Assembly: GCF_001953865.1 (NCBI RefSeq)
Contig: NZ_MQUQ01000005.1
Location: forward strand, 11,401 to 75,400
DNA: 64,000 bases
Source: Amycolatopsis coloradensis
GTDB lineage: Bacteria; Actinomycetota; Actinomycetes; Mycobacteriales; Pseudonocardiaceae
Direction of reading: 5' to 3'
Each line of letters begins with the position of its first letter. The first letter of the stretch is position 1. The position numbers were made by a program, and so were the translations under genes. Shown piece after piece: positions 17,592 to 26,206 of this stretch. Below the pieces are notes generated by a model. It searched no databases. It was given only the letters and a program-made list of their open reading frames with translations, and was not told the DNA's origin.

Positions 17592-18536
17592 TCAGCGGGG
17601 ACGCTGGGTCGGGCGGGTGTGGCTGGTGGCGTCGAGCAGGCGCGCGACCAGGGCTGGGGCTGGCGCGTACTGGCCGTAGCGCTCGAACAGCAGGGTGCGC
17701 AGGTAGTGGCGGCGCGCGGTCTTGTCGGAGATGAGCAGGTACTGGGAATCGGCGTTGAGCTCGTCGGTCAGGTCCTGCAGGTCGTCTTCGACGTTGGCGT
17801 AGGCGGCGCGGGCGCCTTGGTCGACGCGGCCGGCGGCGGCCTGCAGCGCCCGGTAGACGAACTTCGGCGGCAGCACCGGATGCTCACCGCGGGCGGCTTC
17901 GGCGAGCTCGCCGTTCTCGGTGCGGCCGTAGTTCTCCCGATCAGACTTGCGGGTCAAGGCCCGGTAGGCGGGGTCGGCGGCGAGCCGGTCGACGATGGTG
18001 TCGATGACCTCCTGCTGCTCCGCGTTCGGATACGAGGTTGTCGTTTCGGCGGTTTCCGGGTCGTCTAGCTGCGCTCCGGCCCAGATGTGCAGGATCCCGC
18101 CGTACACGAACTGGACGATCAACCCGTCCTGCAACGTGGCCGGTTCCCTGGCGGGCGGGCGCAGGTAACGGGCGTAGACGTTCGCGACGTCGAGTTCCTG
18201 CGCGGCGCGCAGGAAGTGACCCAGTGACATGTCGGTGTCACCGAACGGGCCCAGGACGACGCGGCTGACCGTTTTTGGCGTCACCAGCAGCGTCGGCCAC
18301 AACTCGATCCGCGGCTTGCGCTCGCGGAGAAGCCCGTGCAGGAACGTCATCCGATCAGCGCTGCGAAAAGAGGGCTCCTCCAGTGGCATCTCGCCGCCGC
18401 CGGGCCTGGACAGCATCAGCGCGGTGGGAGTGATCGTGTTGCTGACGACAGGTTCTGGCCGCTCAATCACGTGCGCGAGTTCTTCGTCCACGATCCTGAG
18501 CATGGACTCGACCTCGTCGTAGACGAGGTAGACCAT
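17592..18536 (-). CDS. Hypothetical protein, first gene of pair
   Basis: A 314-residue soluble protein; the start at MVYLVYDEVESML (18536) is chosen over an earlier ATG whose extra residues overlap the divergent promoter region. Segments include VTPKTVSRVVLGPFGDTDMS, FVYGGILHIWAG and a C-terminal helical part with KTARRHYLRTLLFERYGQ. No known domain is recognised. It forms an operon with 17234-17569 and faces the DUF4145-like gene across about 210 bp, a layout seen for defence or restriction accessory genes, but function is open. Confidence 0.65.
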   Translation of the reverse strand: MVYLVYDEVESMLRIVDEELAHVIERPEPVVSNTITPTALMLSRPGGGEMPLEEPSFRSADRMTFLHGLLRERKPRIELWPTLLVTPKTVSRVVLGPFGDTDMSLGHFLRAAQELDVANVYARYLRPPAREPATLQDGLIVQFVYGGILHIWAGAQLDDPETAETTTSYPNAEQQEVIDTIVDRLAADPAYRALTRKSDRENYGRTENGELAEAARGEHPVLPPKFVYRALQAAAGRVDQGARAAYANVEDDLQDLTDELNADSQYLLISDKTARRHYLRTLLFERYGQYAPAPALVARLLDATSHTRPTQRPR

Positions 18537-18747
18537 GCCGGACACCGAGCAGGTCCCACCGATCAGCGCAGCCCTTCCCTGCCACGGGTGCGTCCGGCGG
18601 CGCCCAAAGGACGACAGGTCAAGCGCTCCAGTTTCCATCCATGGTCACCCTGCGAACTCGGCCCGATACATGCCGTTTATCGAGCGGGAACTGACGGTAC
18701 GTGTCCGCCGTTGTTGGATGCCGTGGCTGTTGCCCTACCGTGTCCGG

Positions 18748-19458
18748 ATGCCATCTCAGCCTCAGGATCGGGCGCCCGTGTTCAAGCAGCCCCGGTTCGT
18801 CTGCCCGCACCCGGAGTGCGGCGCGTTCGCACAACAGACGTGGGTCACCCCTTTGCGCAGCCGTGAGCAACACGATGTTCTGCAGCTAGCTGACATACCT
18901 CATGCCGACTTCCAGGACAGAATTCGCTGGCACGCGGCCAAATGTGGCTCGTGTGACGAGATGTCCCTGTGGCTAGACGGGAACATGGTGTACCCGCATC
19001 GGAGTCGGCTCGGTGAGCCTCCGCATCCGGCCCTTCCCGCTGAGGTCCTGGAGCTGTACAACGAGGCAGCCGAGGTCGCGCCGCGATCGCGCCGGGCAGG
19101 GGCGGCCCTTGCGCGTGCGGCCCTGGACAAGCTGCTGCGTCACGTCGACCCCGGCGCGTCAGGGTCGATGAACTTGAAGGACCGGATCGACAGGCTTCAT
19201 GGCAAGGTCAGCTCCGAGCTGGGGCGGCTGTTGCATGTCGTCCGGCTGACCGCCAACGGCGTCGTACATGTCGATGACCAGCCCCTTGAGCTGGTCGTGC
19301 TCTTCCTCGACGACGAGGAAGGACCCGCCCTCTTCGAGCTCATGCTCGACACGGTGAACCAGCTCGCCGACGAACGCATCGCTCGCCCCGAGATGCTTCG
19401 GGACGTCTTCGCGAAGCTTCCTGCGCCATTGCGCGAAAAGTACGCGCTGGAGCAATAG
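18748..19458 (+). CDS. DUF4145-like protein with zinc-ribbon start
   Basis: A 236-residue protein. Residues 1-80 contain two CxxC-type pairs (FVCPHPECGAF and KCGSCDEMSLW) forming a probable zinc ribbon. The rest, with YNEAAEVAPRSRRAGAALAR and LKDRIDRLHGKV then RLTANGVVH, matches the DUF4145 pattern often found in or beside restriction systems. No strong RBS is visible; a start further upstream cannot be excluded. Confidence 0.75.
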   Translation: MPSQPQDRAPVFKQPRFVCPHPECGAFAQQTWVTPLRSREQHDVLQLADIPHADFQDRIRWHAAKCGSCDEMSLWLDGNMVYPHRSRLGEPPHPALPAEVLELYNEAAEVAPRSRRAGAALARAALDKLLRHVDPGASGSMNLKDRIDRLHGKVSSELGRLLHVVRLTANGVVHVDDQPLELVVLFLDDEEGPALFELMLDTVNQLADERIARPEMLRDVFAKLPAPLREKYALEQ

Positions 19459-19759
19459 CAGAACGTGATCGTTTGCGACGTCGGAACGAACGACGACAGC
19501 GTCATCGCTTCCGTCATCGTGAATCAGCGCGCATCCGTATGCGTTTATATGCGTTCTTGCGTTACGCTCATCGTGCCGCTCCATCGGCATCGGATGTCCC
19601 TCGGATGTCCATTGGATGCCGATAGATGGAGCGGTACGCGCGGAGGAGAGGACGAATCCGCACGTTGAGAGCGTGACGCCGTGGGCGTCAGGCGAGTCGC
19701 AAGGCCAGGTGACCTGGGGCATGACCGGGAGCCTGGCCTTACGCATGTCCAGAGCCCGT
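19459..19759. other. Short spacer with three GGATGTCC-like repeats
   Basis: No gene. Near 19588-19620 the sequence GGATGTCC/GGATGCC is repeated three times at 12-15 bp spacing. Confidence 0.4.
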
Positions 19760-20338
19760 TCAGGTCGTCGTGTCCACCTGAACCTCGTGCACGCAGCTGC
19801 TCAGCGGCTGGAAGAACGCGTCGTTGCCGTTGATCCGGGCCCGCACCGCCCCTGCCACGATGTCGGCGATCCACAGCAGTGGCTCGTCAACGCCGAACCG
19901 GTGCTCGATCTGGAACGAGGTTCCTTTCGGCAGTAGGTGCCGGGCGTGCCGGACGCTGGCGATGTCGCGCTTGTTCAGCTCGTCCTGCCGGGCCTCGGCG
20001 ATCAGGGTGTCGACGCCGGCGCCGTGCAGCTCGGCGACCAGACGCTGTAGGCACAGCGCGCGGCCGCGCTCCTGCCGCCGCGGACGCACCGGCGAGCCGA
20101 TCGTGACCAGCTGCAGCTCGTCGAAGTCGGCGACGCGTTTGGTGACGTCGAGCTTCTCCTGGTGGTCCATCGGGTACCAGTGCAGCTTGCTGCTGCGGCG
20201 GTTGCCGCGAACCTCCAGCATCACCTCGCGCAGCTCGTCGTGCCGGGCGACCGGCAGCACCGCGGCCGCGAGCACGTAGAAGCCCCCAGTCGTGTCCTCA
20301 TGGAACGACTCGTCGACGAAGGCCTGCGGCGGGGACAT
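19760..20338 (-). CDS. DUF3800-like protein
   Basis: A 192-residue protein beginning MSPPQAFVDESFHE; the early acidic FVDES motif and the C-terminal LLWIADIVAGAVRA, with an invariant aspartate, are the landmarks of the DUF3800 family, thought to have an RNase H-like fold. Members occur in mobile and defence regions; activity is not established. It starts 3 nt after the stop of a possible upstream ORF (20342-20590). A second DUF3800-like gene is at 54467. Confidence 0.75.
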   Translation of the reverse strand: MSPPQAFVDESFHEDTTGGFYVLAAAVLPVARHDELREVMLEVRGNRRSSKLHWYPMDHQEKLDVTKRVADFDELQLVTIGSPVRPRRQERGRALCLQRLVAELHGAGVDTLIAEARQDELNKRDIASVRHARHLLPKGTSFQIEHRFGVDEPLLWIADIVAGAVRARINGNDAFFQPLSSCVHEVQVDTTT

Positions 20339-20341
20339 CCG

Positions 20342-20590
20342 TTAAGCGTAAGGGGCGAAGCTGACATACATCGCCGTGTCCGCATCCACGCCGCGCTGTG
20401 TTCGGGCTGGTGTGCCGACTTCGATCATGACACCAGTAGCGAAGCGGACGTCATTGCGGAGCGTCTTCCGGTGACCCGTGACGCAAAATCCTTGGTCGTG
20501 CGGGACTTTCGCGGTTCCCAATCGCCGACAGCCATCGGTTCGTCCTGCGCAGCCGCGCTTCGTTACCAGCATTACGTACATGTCCGACAC
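20342..20590 (-). CDS. Possible small protein upstream of DUF3800-like gene
   Basis: An 82-residue frame starting MSDMYVMLVTKRG and ending TAMYVSFAPYA, immediately upstream of 19760-20338 with a 3-nt gap that would allow translational coupling. No domain is recognised and no strong RBS is seen. Confidence 0.3.
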   Translation of the reverse strand: MSDMYVMLVTKRGCAGRTDGCRRLGTAKVPHDQGFCVTGHRKTLRNDVRFATGVMIEVGTPARTQRGVDADTAMYVSFAPYA

Positions 20591-20699
20591 GGCGGACCGC
20601 CGGGTAAAACATCGCGCCGCGCGAGACGAACTTCGGCGACGATATCGAGTTCCTCAGTGACAGAGGTGCGTGAACGAGAGCCGCGCAGCGGAGCAAGCC

Positions 20700-20882
20700 T
20701 TAAGCCTCGTCGCCAACGGGGCGGGGGCCTTTGTGGCTGCGGCCGGGCCCGGCGCGGCGTCCGGGACGCTGGATGCCGAGCGCGACGTCGCGCGGGTAGC
20801 CGCGGACGACGGGGATCTTGGCGTCGGACATGAGGCGGCGGGCGGCGGCCTCGGTGATGCCGTAGTGCGTGGCGGGCTGACA
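20700..20882 (-). pseudogene. Fragment of an unidentified element gene
   Basis: One minus-strand frame reads HYGITEAAARLMSDAKIPVV and RGYPRDVALGIQRPGRRAGP, a coherent coding pattern without a start codon or upstream part. It resembles the end of a helix-turn-helix protein. The 5' part is lost toward the integrase. Confidence 0.35.
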
Positions 20883-21162
20883 GCCGATGCCCGCTCCCTA
20901 TTGGGTGGGGACACGGCGGGCTCAGGCGGCTGGGCTGCTCCAGCGCCAGGCGGTGCGCAGCGCGGTGATCAGGGCCTCGTCGTCGGCGACAAGTGGTCGT
21001 CTTCGACGTTTGGCGTAGGCGGGCGGTCGGCGATCGAGCTGAGCACCTTCCTCGAGGCCGACGGCCCCCGAGCACGGCCACGACGCCCGCCTGCTGCGCA
21101 AGGAGCACGCTCAGCGGTTCGTCGCCGACCAACTGCACCGCGAACGGCACGGTCTGCCGTCG

Positions 21163-22482
21163 TTGGGCCTGTCGCGTAACGACGGCAAACCATCGCTGGT
21201 CAGCCCGCAAGCCCGGCGAGCGGTGTTCCACCACTCCCGCCAGGTCCTCTACAGCGCACTCGAATCCGGCCAGGCTGCAGCCATCGGCTTGGACCGCGGC
21301 TTCATCACCGCGATCCCGCACGCGGGAGACAACCACAGGCGCTCACGCAACCCGTTCACCGACGAGGTCGCCCGCGCCCTCGGTGACGAGGGCAACCTTC
21401 AGAAATTCGACGACGAGTTCGACGAATCCGATCGAGGACTCCGCGACATCTGGGAAGCCATCGTCTACACAGGACGGCGATGCCGCGAGGTGGTTCAGCT
21501 CAGGCTCGACTGCATCGGCCGCTACCGGGGCCTGCCGATGCTCTGGCACGACCAGACCAAAGTCGGCAACTTCAACGAGGGCATCCGGATACCCGAAGTG
21601 CTCTATGAACGGCTGGATCGTCGTCGCGACAAGACCTTGCAGCGGTTCGAACGACGGCACGGCCGCCGACCCACCGGGCAGGAGCGGGCGGTCATCGCCT
21701 TGTTTCCCACCGACGTGCGCAACCCCCGCGAGGATCACTCGATCTCCTACGCCCACTTCAACCGCAGCTTCCGGGCCTGGGTGGACACTCTGGAACTCGA
21801 CGGCACCGTCGCGCACCAGGCCCGGCACACTCTCGCGACGAATCTGCTCCGGGCAGGCGCGACGCTCGCACACATCCGCCGTTACCTCGGGCAGGTCAGC
21901 GACCGGATGGCGGAGCACTACACCAAGATCTCGAACTCGGACCTCGAGGACGTCTTGCACGCGGTCTGGGTGGCAGGTCCCGGCGCACCCAATCCCGGTG
22001 AACTGATCTCCGGGGACTCCACACCCCTGACTCGCGAACAGGCGATGGCCCTGGCACTGGACCTCTCGCGCCGCAGCACCCCGGCCGACGGCGGGTTCTG
22101 CACCTTCCAGCCCGTGGTCCAGGGCGAGGCCTGCCCCTGGAAGCTGGACTGCGAGAACTGCGACAAGTTCGTGCTCTCCGGCGCCGACCTGCTCTACTGG
22201 CGCCGCAAGCAAGAGCAATGGCGCTCGATCGCCGAACGCGCACCCGACGACGCCACCGCCGACTACCTGCACCAGGTCTTCGAACCCACCGCCCGCGCCA
22301 TCGCCGGACTGGAGAAAGCCCTGGCCGGGCTCGGCCTGCTCGATGAAGCCCTGGCGATGGCCCTGCGCCGCCCGCAGGACTACTTCCACCGCATCTGGAG
22401 CACCAACTTCCGTGCCATCGACCTGGCCGACGTCGCCGACAACAGCGGGGACCACAACGTCACCGAGGAGCAACCCGCGTGA
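21163..22482 (+). CDS. Tyrosine recombinase (TnpB-type integrase), 5'-truncated
   Basis: The catalytic domain is intact: R in TGRRCREV, K in QTKVGNF, HxxR in HQARHTLATN and the final tyrosine in MAEHYTKIS. After it comes the Cys-rich tail (FCTFQPVVQGEACPW, CENCDKF) and LYWRRKQEQWRSIAERAPDD seen in the large Tn554 TnpB-like integrases of actinomycetes, which are nearly 700 residues long. Coding continues upstream in frame to about 21069 (EHGHDARLLRKEHAQRF), where one extra C shifts it; further N-terminal sequence is decayed. The 3' end overlaps the DUF6262 gene by 4 bp. Confidence 0.85.
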   Translation: MGLSRNDGKPSLVSPQARRAVFHHSRQVLYSALESGQAAAIGLDRGFITAIPHAGDNHRRSRNPFTDEVARALGDEGNLQKFDDEFDESDRGLRDIWEAIVYTGRRCREVVQLRLDCIGRYRGLPMLWHDQTKVGNFNEGIRIPEVLYERLDRRRDKTLQRFERRHGRRPTGQERAVIALFPTDVRNPREDHSISYAHFNRSFRAWVDTLELDGTVAHQARHTLATNLLRAGATLAHIRRYLGQVSDRMAEHYTKISNSDLEDVLHAVWVAGPGAPNPGELISGDSTPLTREQAMALALDLSRRSTPADGGFCTFQPVVQGEACPWKLDCENCDKFVLSGADLLYWRRKQEQWRSIAERAPDDATADYLHQVFEPTARAIAGLEKALAGLGLLDEALAMALRRPQDYFHRIWSTNFRAIDLADVADNSGDHNVTEEQPA

Positions 22483-23084
22483 CGACCACGCCCACCGCCA
22501 CTCGCACCGCAGCCGCGCTCAACGCCCGCCGCAGCGGCATCGAGAAGATGCTCGACCGCATCCGCGAGGCACTACGCCAGATGCGCCGCGAACGCGCGAA
22601 GATCACCGTCGCCGCCGTCGCCCGACGCGCCGACGTCTCCCGCACCTTCCTCTATCAGAACCCGACAGCTCGCCAGCTCGTCGAGGACGCCGCCACCGCG
22701 ACCAGCGGCCAGCGCGTCCGGGACCAAGCCGAATAAGCCACGAAGATCGAGGCGACCTGGCGCGAGCGAGCACTCAACGCCGAGGACGCCCTCAGCCGCA
22801 CAAACGAGAAAATTTCCTTGCAGCGCAACGGCATCGGGCAACTGTTGGGCAAGATCCGCGACCTGGAACAGGACCTGCCCGAGGACGGCATACAGCGGAT
22901 CGTCACCGAAAACACCACCCTCAAACAGACAGCCCGCCAGCTGACTCAGGAGAACCGGCGCCTGCACGAACGCCTGCAAGGCGCCCGAGACAACACCCGA
23001 TTCCTCGACAAACGCGTCGCCGACCTTGAAGCGCAGCTCCTCGCCGGACCCGATCTACCCTGCAGCCCGCCGCCCGCCGATTAA
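22479..23084 (+). pseudogene. DUF6262 (TnpC-like) partner, interrupted by TAA
   Basis: ATG/GTG overlap with the integrase stop. The first 85 residues carry the HTH-like core TVAAVARRADVSRTFLYQNP. The frame then meets TAA at 22734 but continues in the same frame as a long coiled coil (IEATWRERALNAEDALSR, LRK-type heptads, RLHERLQGARDNTRFLDKR) to a second stop at 23082. Family members are a single protein of about 150-200 residues, so this is a nonsense allele. It is the standard third gene of Tn554-type recombinase sets. Confidence 0.75.
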
Positions 23085-23416
23085 CTCTTTCCGGTCAACC
23101 ATCGAGTCATCGAGGCAACTGTGACGCCAACCGATGCATAGTTGGAGTGTTGACAGTGGAGCACTGTCCCAGTTATCAACTGATCGGTCGCGGTGGCGTT
23201 GCCGCGATCGGCGAGGCGCCGGAGTTCGTCCATGTCGCCGCGCTCGGTCGCGAGCTCGATGAGTTGGTCGGCTGCGCCGGAGTTGCCGCCGTCGGCAAGG
23301 CGTCGGAGTTCGTTCATGTCTCCCTGCTCGGTCGCGAGCTCGATCAGCTCGTCGAGGGCCTCGTCGTCTCCGTTTTCGGCCCGTGCCCGCAGGGCGGGCA
23401 AGTCAGATTCCGTCAT
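23081..23416 (-). CDS. Short helical-repeat protein
   Basis: A 111-residue protein made of repeats of about 24 residues (ELIELATEQGDMNELRRLAD, then GNSGAADQLIELATERGDM). After the third unit (GNATATDQLI) the sequence changes abruptly to an unrelated tail, suggesting truncation at the end of the integrase module; its stop overlaps the DUF6262 stop. Start MTESDL is chosen for the GGAAGGGTGAG site upstream. Confidence 0.6.
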   Translation of the reverse strand: MTESDLPALRARAENGDDEALDELIELATEQGDMNELRRLADGGNSGAADQLIELATERGDMDELRRLADRGNATATDQLITGTVLHCQHSNYASVGVTVASMTRWLTGKS

Positions 23417-23452
23417 GATGCTCACCCTTCCGGTGATGTCGGGTCTGCCCGG

Positions 23453-24367
23453 TCAGATCTTCGTTACGCGGACGCGGCTGAGCAGGTCGCGTGCGGCATC
23501 GGCCACGGCGTCTGGTCTCACCATCGGGATGGTGATGTGTGAGGCGTCGCTGAGGACGCGGTGTTCGCCGTGAGGAGTTGCGGAGGTGATCGCCTCGAAC
23601 AAGCGTTGGCTGCCGGCGATCTGTTCGCGAAGGTTGTCCTCGGATTGGAACATGGTCTGTTCGGCGCCGATAGCGGTGCCGGACAGGACGATCAAGGGCA
23701 CATCGGGCAACGGGCTGCCGGCCCGGAGCTCGTCGAACAGGGCCTGGACGTTCGCGCCTTCGCGTACCCCGGTGAGCAGCCTCTCGGGGCTGGCATGCTT
23801 GTCGATCAGTTGCCCGCGGATGCCGTCGGGGAACGCGTCGAGCATGCCGCTCTCGAACTGGACGCGGGCCAGGGCGACGAGGTCGTCGGTCAGCTCCGGC
23901 AGCGCCATGTCCGCGGTGTTGTTGGCGGACAGCTTCAGGTGTTCGGGCATGTAGTCGTCGTAGTCGGGGTGCAGCGGTTCGAGTTGGAGCAACGCGGCAA
24001 CCTCGTCCGGGAACCGCTGGGTGTAGCGCTGGGCGTAGGCGCCGCCCAGTGAATGGCCCACGAGCACGTAGGGCGGCGGCACGTCCACGGCGCGCAACAG
24101 GGCGCGCAACTCGTCGTTGACCTCATCGAGTGAGCGCGGCAGGACAGCGTCCTCGCTCCAGCCGGTCCCGGCGCGGTCGTAGATGATCGACGTGGTGAAC
24201 TCGGCGATCCGGTCGTGCGCAAGCAGGTAATCCAACCCGATCGCGCCCGCGCCGGCCAGGAATACGACGGCGGGGCTACCGGTGCCGGAGCGATGGAACC
24301 ACAGCTGGTGTCCGTCGACATCGACGTGCTGCCCCAGGGACGGGAGTCCATCTCCAGCTAGTCTCAT
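23453..24367 (-). CDS. Alpha/beta hydrolase
   Basis: A 304-residue hydrolase-fold protein: oxyanion segment FLAGAGAIGLDY, YDRAGTGWS, nucleophile elbow VGHSLGGAYAQ (serine nucleophile), acid region and C-terminal histidine in SDASHITIPM. No signal peptide; cytoplasmic. The substrate is not evident. It is transcribed divergently from an HTH regulator only about 30 bp away, so that regulator probably controls it. Confidence 0.85.
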   Translation of the reverse strand: MRLAGDGLPSLGQHVDVDGHQLWFHRSGTGSPAVVFLAGAGAIGLDYLLAHDRIAEFTTSIIYDRAGTGWSEDAVLPRSLDEVNDELRALLRAVDVPPPYVLVGHSLGGAYAQRYTQRFPDEVAALLQLEPLHPDYDDYMPEHLKLSANNTADMALPELTDDLVALARVQFESGMLDAFPDGIRGQLIDKHASPERLLTGVREGANVQALFDELRAGSPLPDVPLIVLSGTAIGAEQTMFQSEDNLREQIAGSQRLFEAITSATPHGEHRVLSDASHITIPMVRPDAVADAARDLLSRVRVTKI

Positions 24368-24397
24368 GTTTGGGAACGGTATCAATCATGGGACTAT

Positions 24398-24937
24398 GTG
24401 GCAATGGAGATCACTCAGCTGATGCTGCACCCCATCCGGTTGCGGATCGTGAACGCCGTGTTCGACGGCCGGCCGTTCACGACCTCGCAGTTGCGTGAGC
24501 GACTGCCGGACGTGCCGAAGGCGACGATGTATCGGCACGTCGGGCTGCTGGTCGAGGGTGGGCTGATCGAGGTCGAGAGCGAGGAGCGCAAGGCTGGCGC
24601 GGTCGAGCGCACCTACCGGCTGCAGCGGTCGCGAACGGTGATCGACGGCGCCGCGGCGGCGGCGATGAGCAACGAGGACCATCGCCGTGGCTTCGCAGCA
24701 GGGATCGCGTCGCTCCTGGGCGAGTTTGAGGTGTATCTGAGCGGAAAGGGTGCCGACCCGACGGCGGACATGGTGACCTACCGGCAGGTCTCGCTCTGGC
24801 TGGACGATGCCGAGAAGGAGGCCCTCTATGACGACTTCATAGTGGCAGTTCGGAAGCGCCTCGACCACAACCCGTCCCGTGACCGCAGGCGGCACCTTTT
24901 GGCCACGATTATGTTTCCAACCGAAGTCGAGCCATGA
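24398..24937 (+). CDS. Winged-helix regulator divergent from hydrolase
   Basis: A 179-residue protein with an ArsR-like winged helix at residues 1-75: HPIRLRIVNAVFDGRPFTTS, LPDVPKATMYRHVGLLVEGG. The C-terminal part is helical, as in other actinomycete HTH proteins that pair with hydrolases. The GTG at 24398 or the ATG at 24404 can serve as start; no SD is seen, so translation may be leaderless. Likely regulator of the hydrolase. Confidence 0.8.
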   Translation: MAMEITQLMLHPIRLRIVNAVFDGRPFTTSQLRERLPDVPKATMYRHVGLLVEGGLIEVESEERKAGAVERTYRLQRSRTVIDGAAAAAMSNEDHRRGFAAGIASLLGEFEVYLSGKGADPTADMVTYRQVSLWLDDAEKEALYDDFIVAVRKRLDHNPSRDRRRHLLATIMFPTEVEP

Positions 24938-24944
24938 CCCGTCA

Positions 24945-25225
24945 GGGTGGGACCCCGCGTGCGTCGACGCATCGTTGCAGCCCATCTCGGCTGCGCCGGT
25001 GGCCTCGACGGTGGGAAACACCGGATCGGCGGGCAGGCCGGCGCGTTCGGCCAGCCAGCCGCGCAGCAGAGTCACGGTACTGCCGGTCAGCGGGGTGATG
25101 CGCTGTTTGCCGCCCTTGCCGTGGCAGCTGATGTGCTCACCCGAACAGGTGGTTTCCCGCAGGCGAGCCAACGTCACGTCACACACATGCTGGTCACGTG
25201 AAGCCCCAGGTCACGAACCGAATAT
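24945..25225 (-). pseudogene. Tyrosine integrase fragment
   Basis: The minus strand encodes VCDVTLARLRETTCSGEHIS, CHGKGGKQRITPLTGSTV and LRGWLAERAGLPADPVFPT, the middle of a TnpA-like tyrosine recombinase, including the KGGKQR motif with the catalytic lysine. There is no start, no HxxR box and no tyrosine. Its insertion appears to have removed the 5' end of the NYN gene to its right. Confidence 0.65.
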
Positions 25226-25263
25226 CAGTCGCCATGGTCGGTTAAGTCGATTTCGAGAACCTG

Positions 25264-26004
25264 GTGCTCGGGGCGATCGCCAGCCTGCCCGGCCGGGTGG
25301 ACCCGGTCCCGCCGAAAGCGCTGACCTGGCTGTGCCGGGCCTACGGGGCAACCACGATCCGCCGCGCCTACGGCGATTGGGCCGACCCGCGCTTCGGCCG
25401 CTACCAGCCCGCCCTGGAACGCAACGGGATCGACCTCGTGCAACTCGCGCACGAACCCGACCGCAAGAACGGCGCCGACATCCGCATGGCCGTCGACGCG
25501 ATGGAAACCCTGCTCATCCATCCCGGCGTCGACGCGTTCGTTCTCGTCTCCGGCGACAGCGACTTCTCTCCGCTGGTGGCGAAGCTGCGCGAGCACGGCA
25601 AGCACGTCATCGGTGTCGGCGCCGAAAGCGCAGCCAGCGCCCGGCTGGTATCGGTGTGCTCGGAATACAAGCTGTTCGGCTCCATCGTCGCCCGCGTCGA
25701 CCCGCAACCCGACACCGCCGACGCAAACGACGTCACCGGGGCGCCGGCGGCCGCACCCGGGCACAAGCTCGCCGACGCCGAGGCGCTGCTGGTCACGGCG
25801 ATGGAGCAGATCACCACCGCAACCCCGACCGCGGCGCAGGTCAAAGCGAAGATGGTCGCCCTCGACCCCGCCTTCGACACCATCCACTACGGCTGCCGCA
25901 GCTTCCGCGACTTCCTTGCCCGCCTCAAGCACCGCGTCCGCACCGCTGGTACCTCCGGACATGACATCACTCTCGCGCTCATCACCTCAGCCGATGAAAG
26001 GTGA
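25264..26004 (+). CDS. NYN (LabA-like) ribonuclease with OST-HTH, truncated start
   Basis: A 246-residue ORF with NYN/DUF88 motifs: YGDWADPRFGRYQPAL, NGADIRMAVDAMETLL and VLVSGDSDFSPLV (metal-binding aspartates), then at residues 160-225 an OST-HTH/LOTUS RNA-binding domain. The first catalytic motif, VDFEN, is encoded at 25246-25260 but follows a TAA with no start between, so the available GTG at 25264 omits the first aspartate. The 5' end was probably lost by recombination at 25245. A terminator follows at 26029-26067. Confidence 0.75.
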   Translation: MLGAIASLPGRVDPVPPKALTWLCRAYGATTIRRAYGDWADPRFGRYQPALERNGIDLVQLAHEPDRKNGADIRMAVDAMETLLIHPGVDAFVLVSGDSDFSPLVAKLREHGKHVIGVGAESAASARLVSVCSEYKLFGSIVARVDPQPDTADANDVTGAPAAAPGHKLADAEALLVTAMEQITTATPTAAQVKAKMVALDPAFDTIHYGCRSFRDFLARLKHRVRTAGTSGHDITLALITSADER

Positions 26005-26028
26005 TGCGGCGCCGCCGGCTTCGGAAGG

Positions 26029-26067
26029 AAGGGGCTGCGCGGCGAACATCCGCCCGTGCAGCCCCTT
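26029..26067. terminator. Intrinsic terminator after NYN gene
   Basis: AAGGGGCTGC pairs with GCAGCCCCTT across a 19-nt loop and is followed by TTTCC, 25 nt beyond the stop. Confidence 0.7.
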
Positions 26068-26206
26068 TTCCGTGTACTGGCTTGTCAGCCTTCGCGGTTC
26101 GCCATCCGGATCAACCTCCCTCGAATGCTGCTGGACCTCCAGTGTTGGTCACGACGTCGACGGTGGCACAGGCCCCGAACGAGGGAAGACCTGCCGCAGC
26201 GCCGAA

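Noticed and set aside
21343-22473. 376-residue open frame on the minus strand
   Set aside because: Antisense to the integrase catalytic domain.
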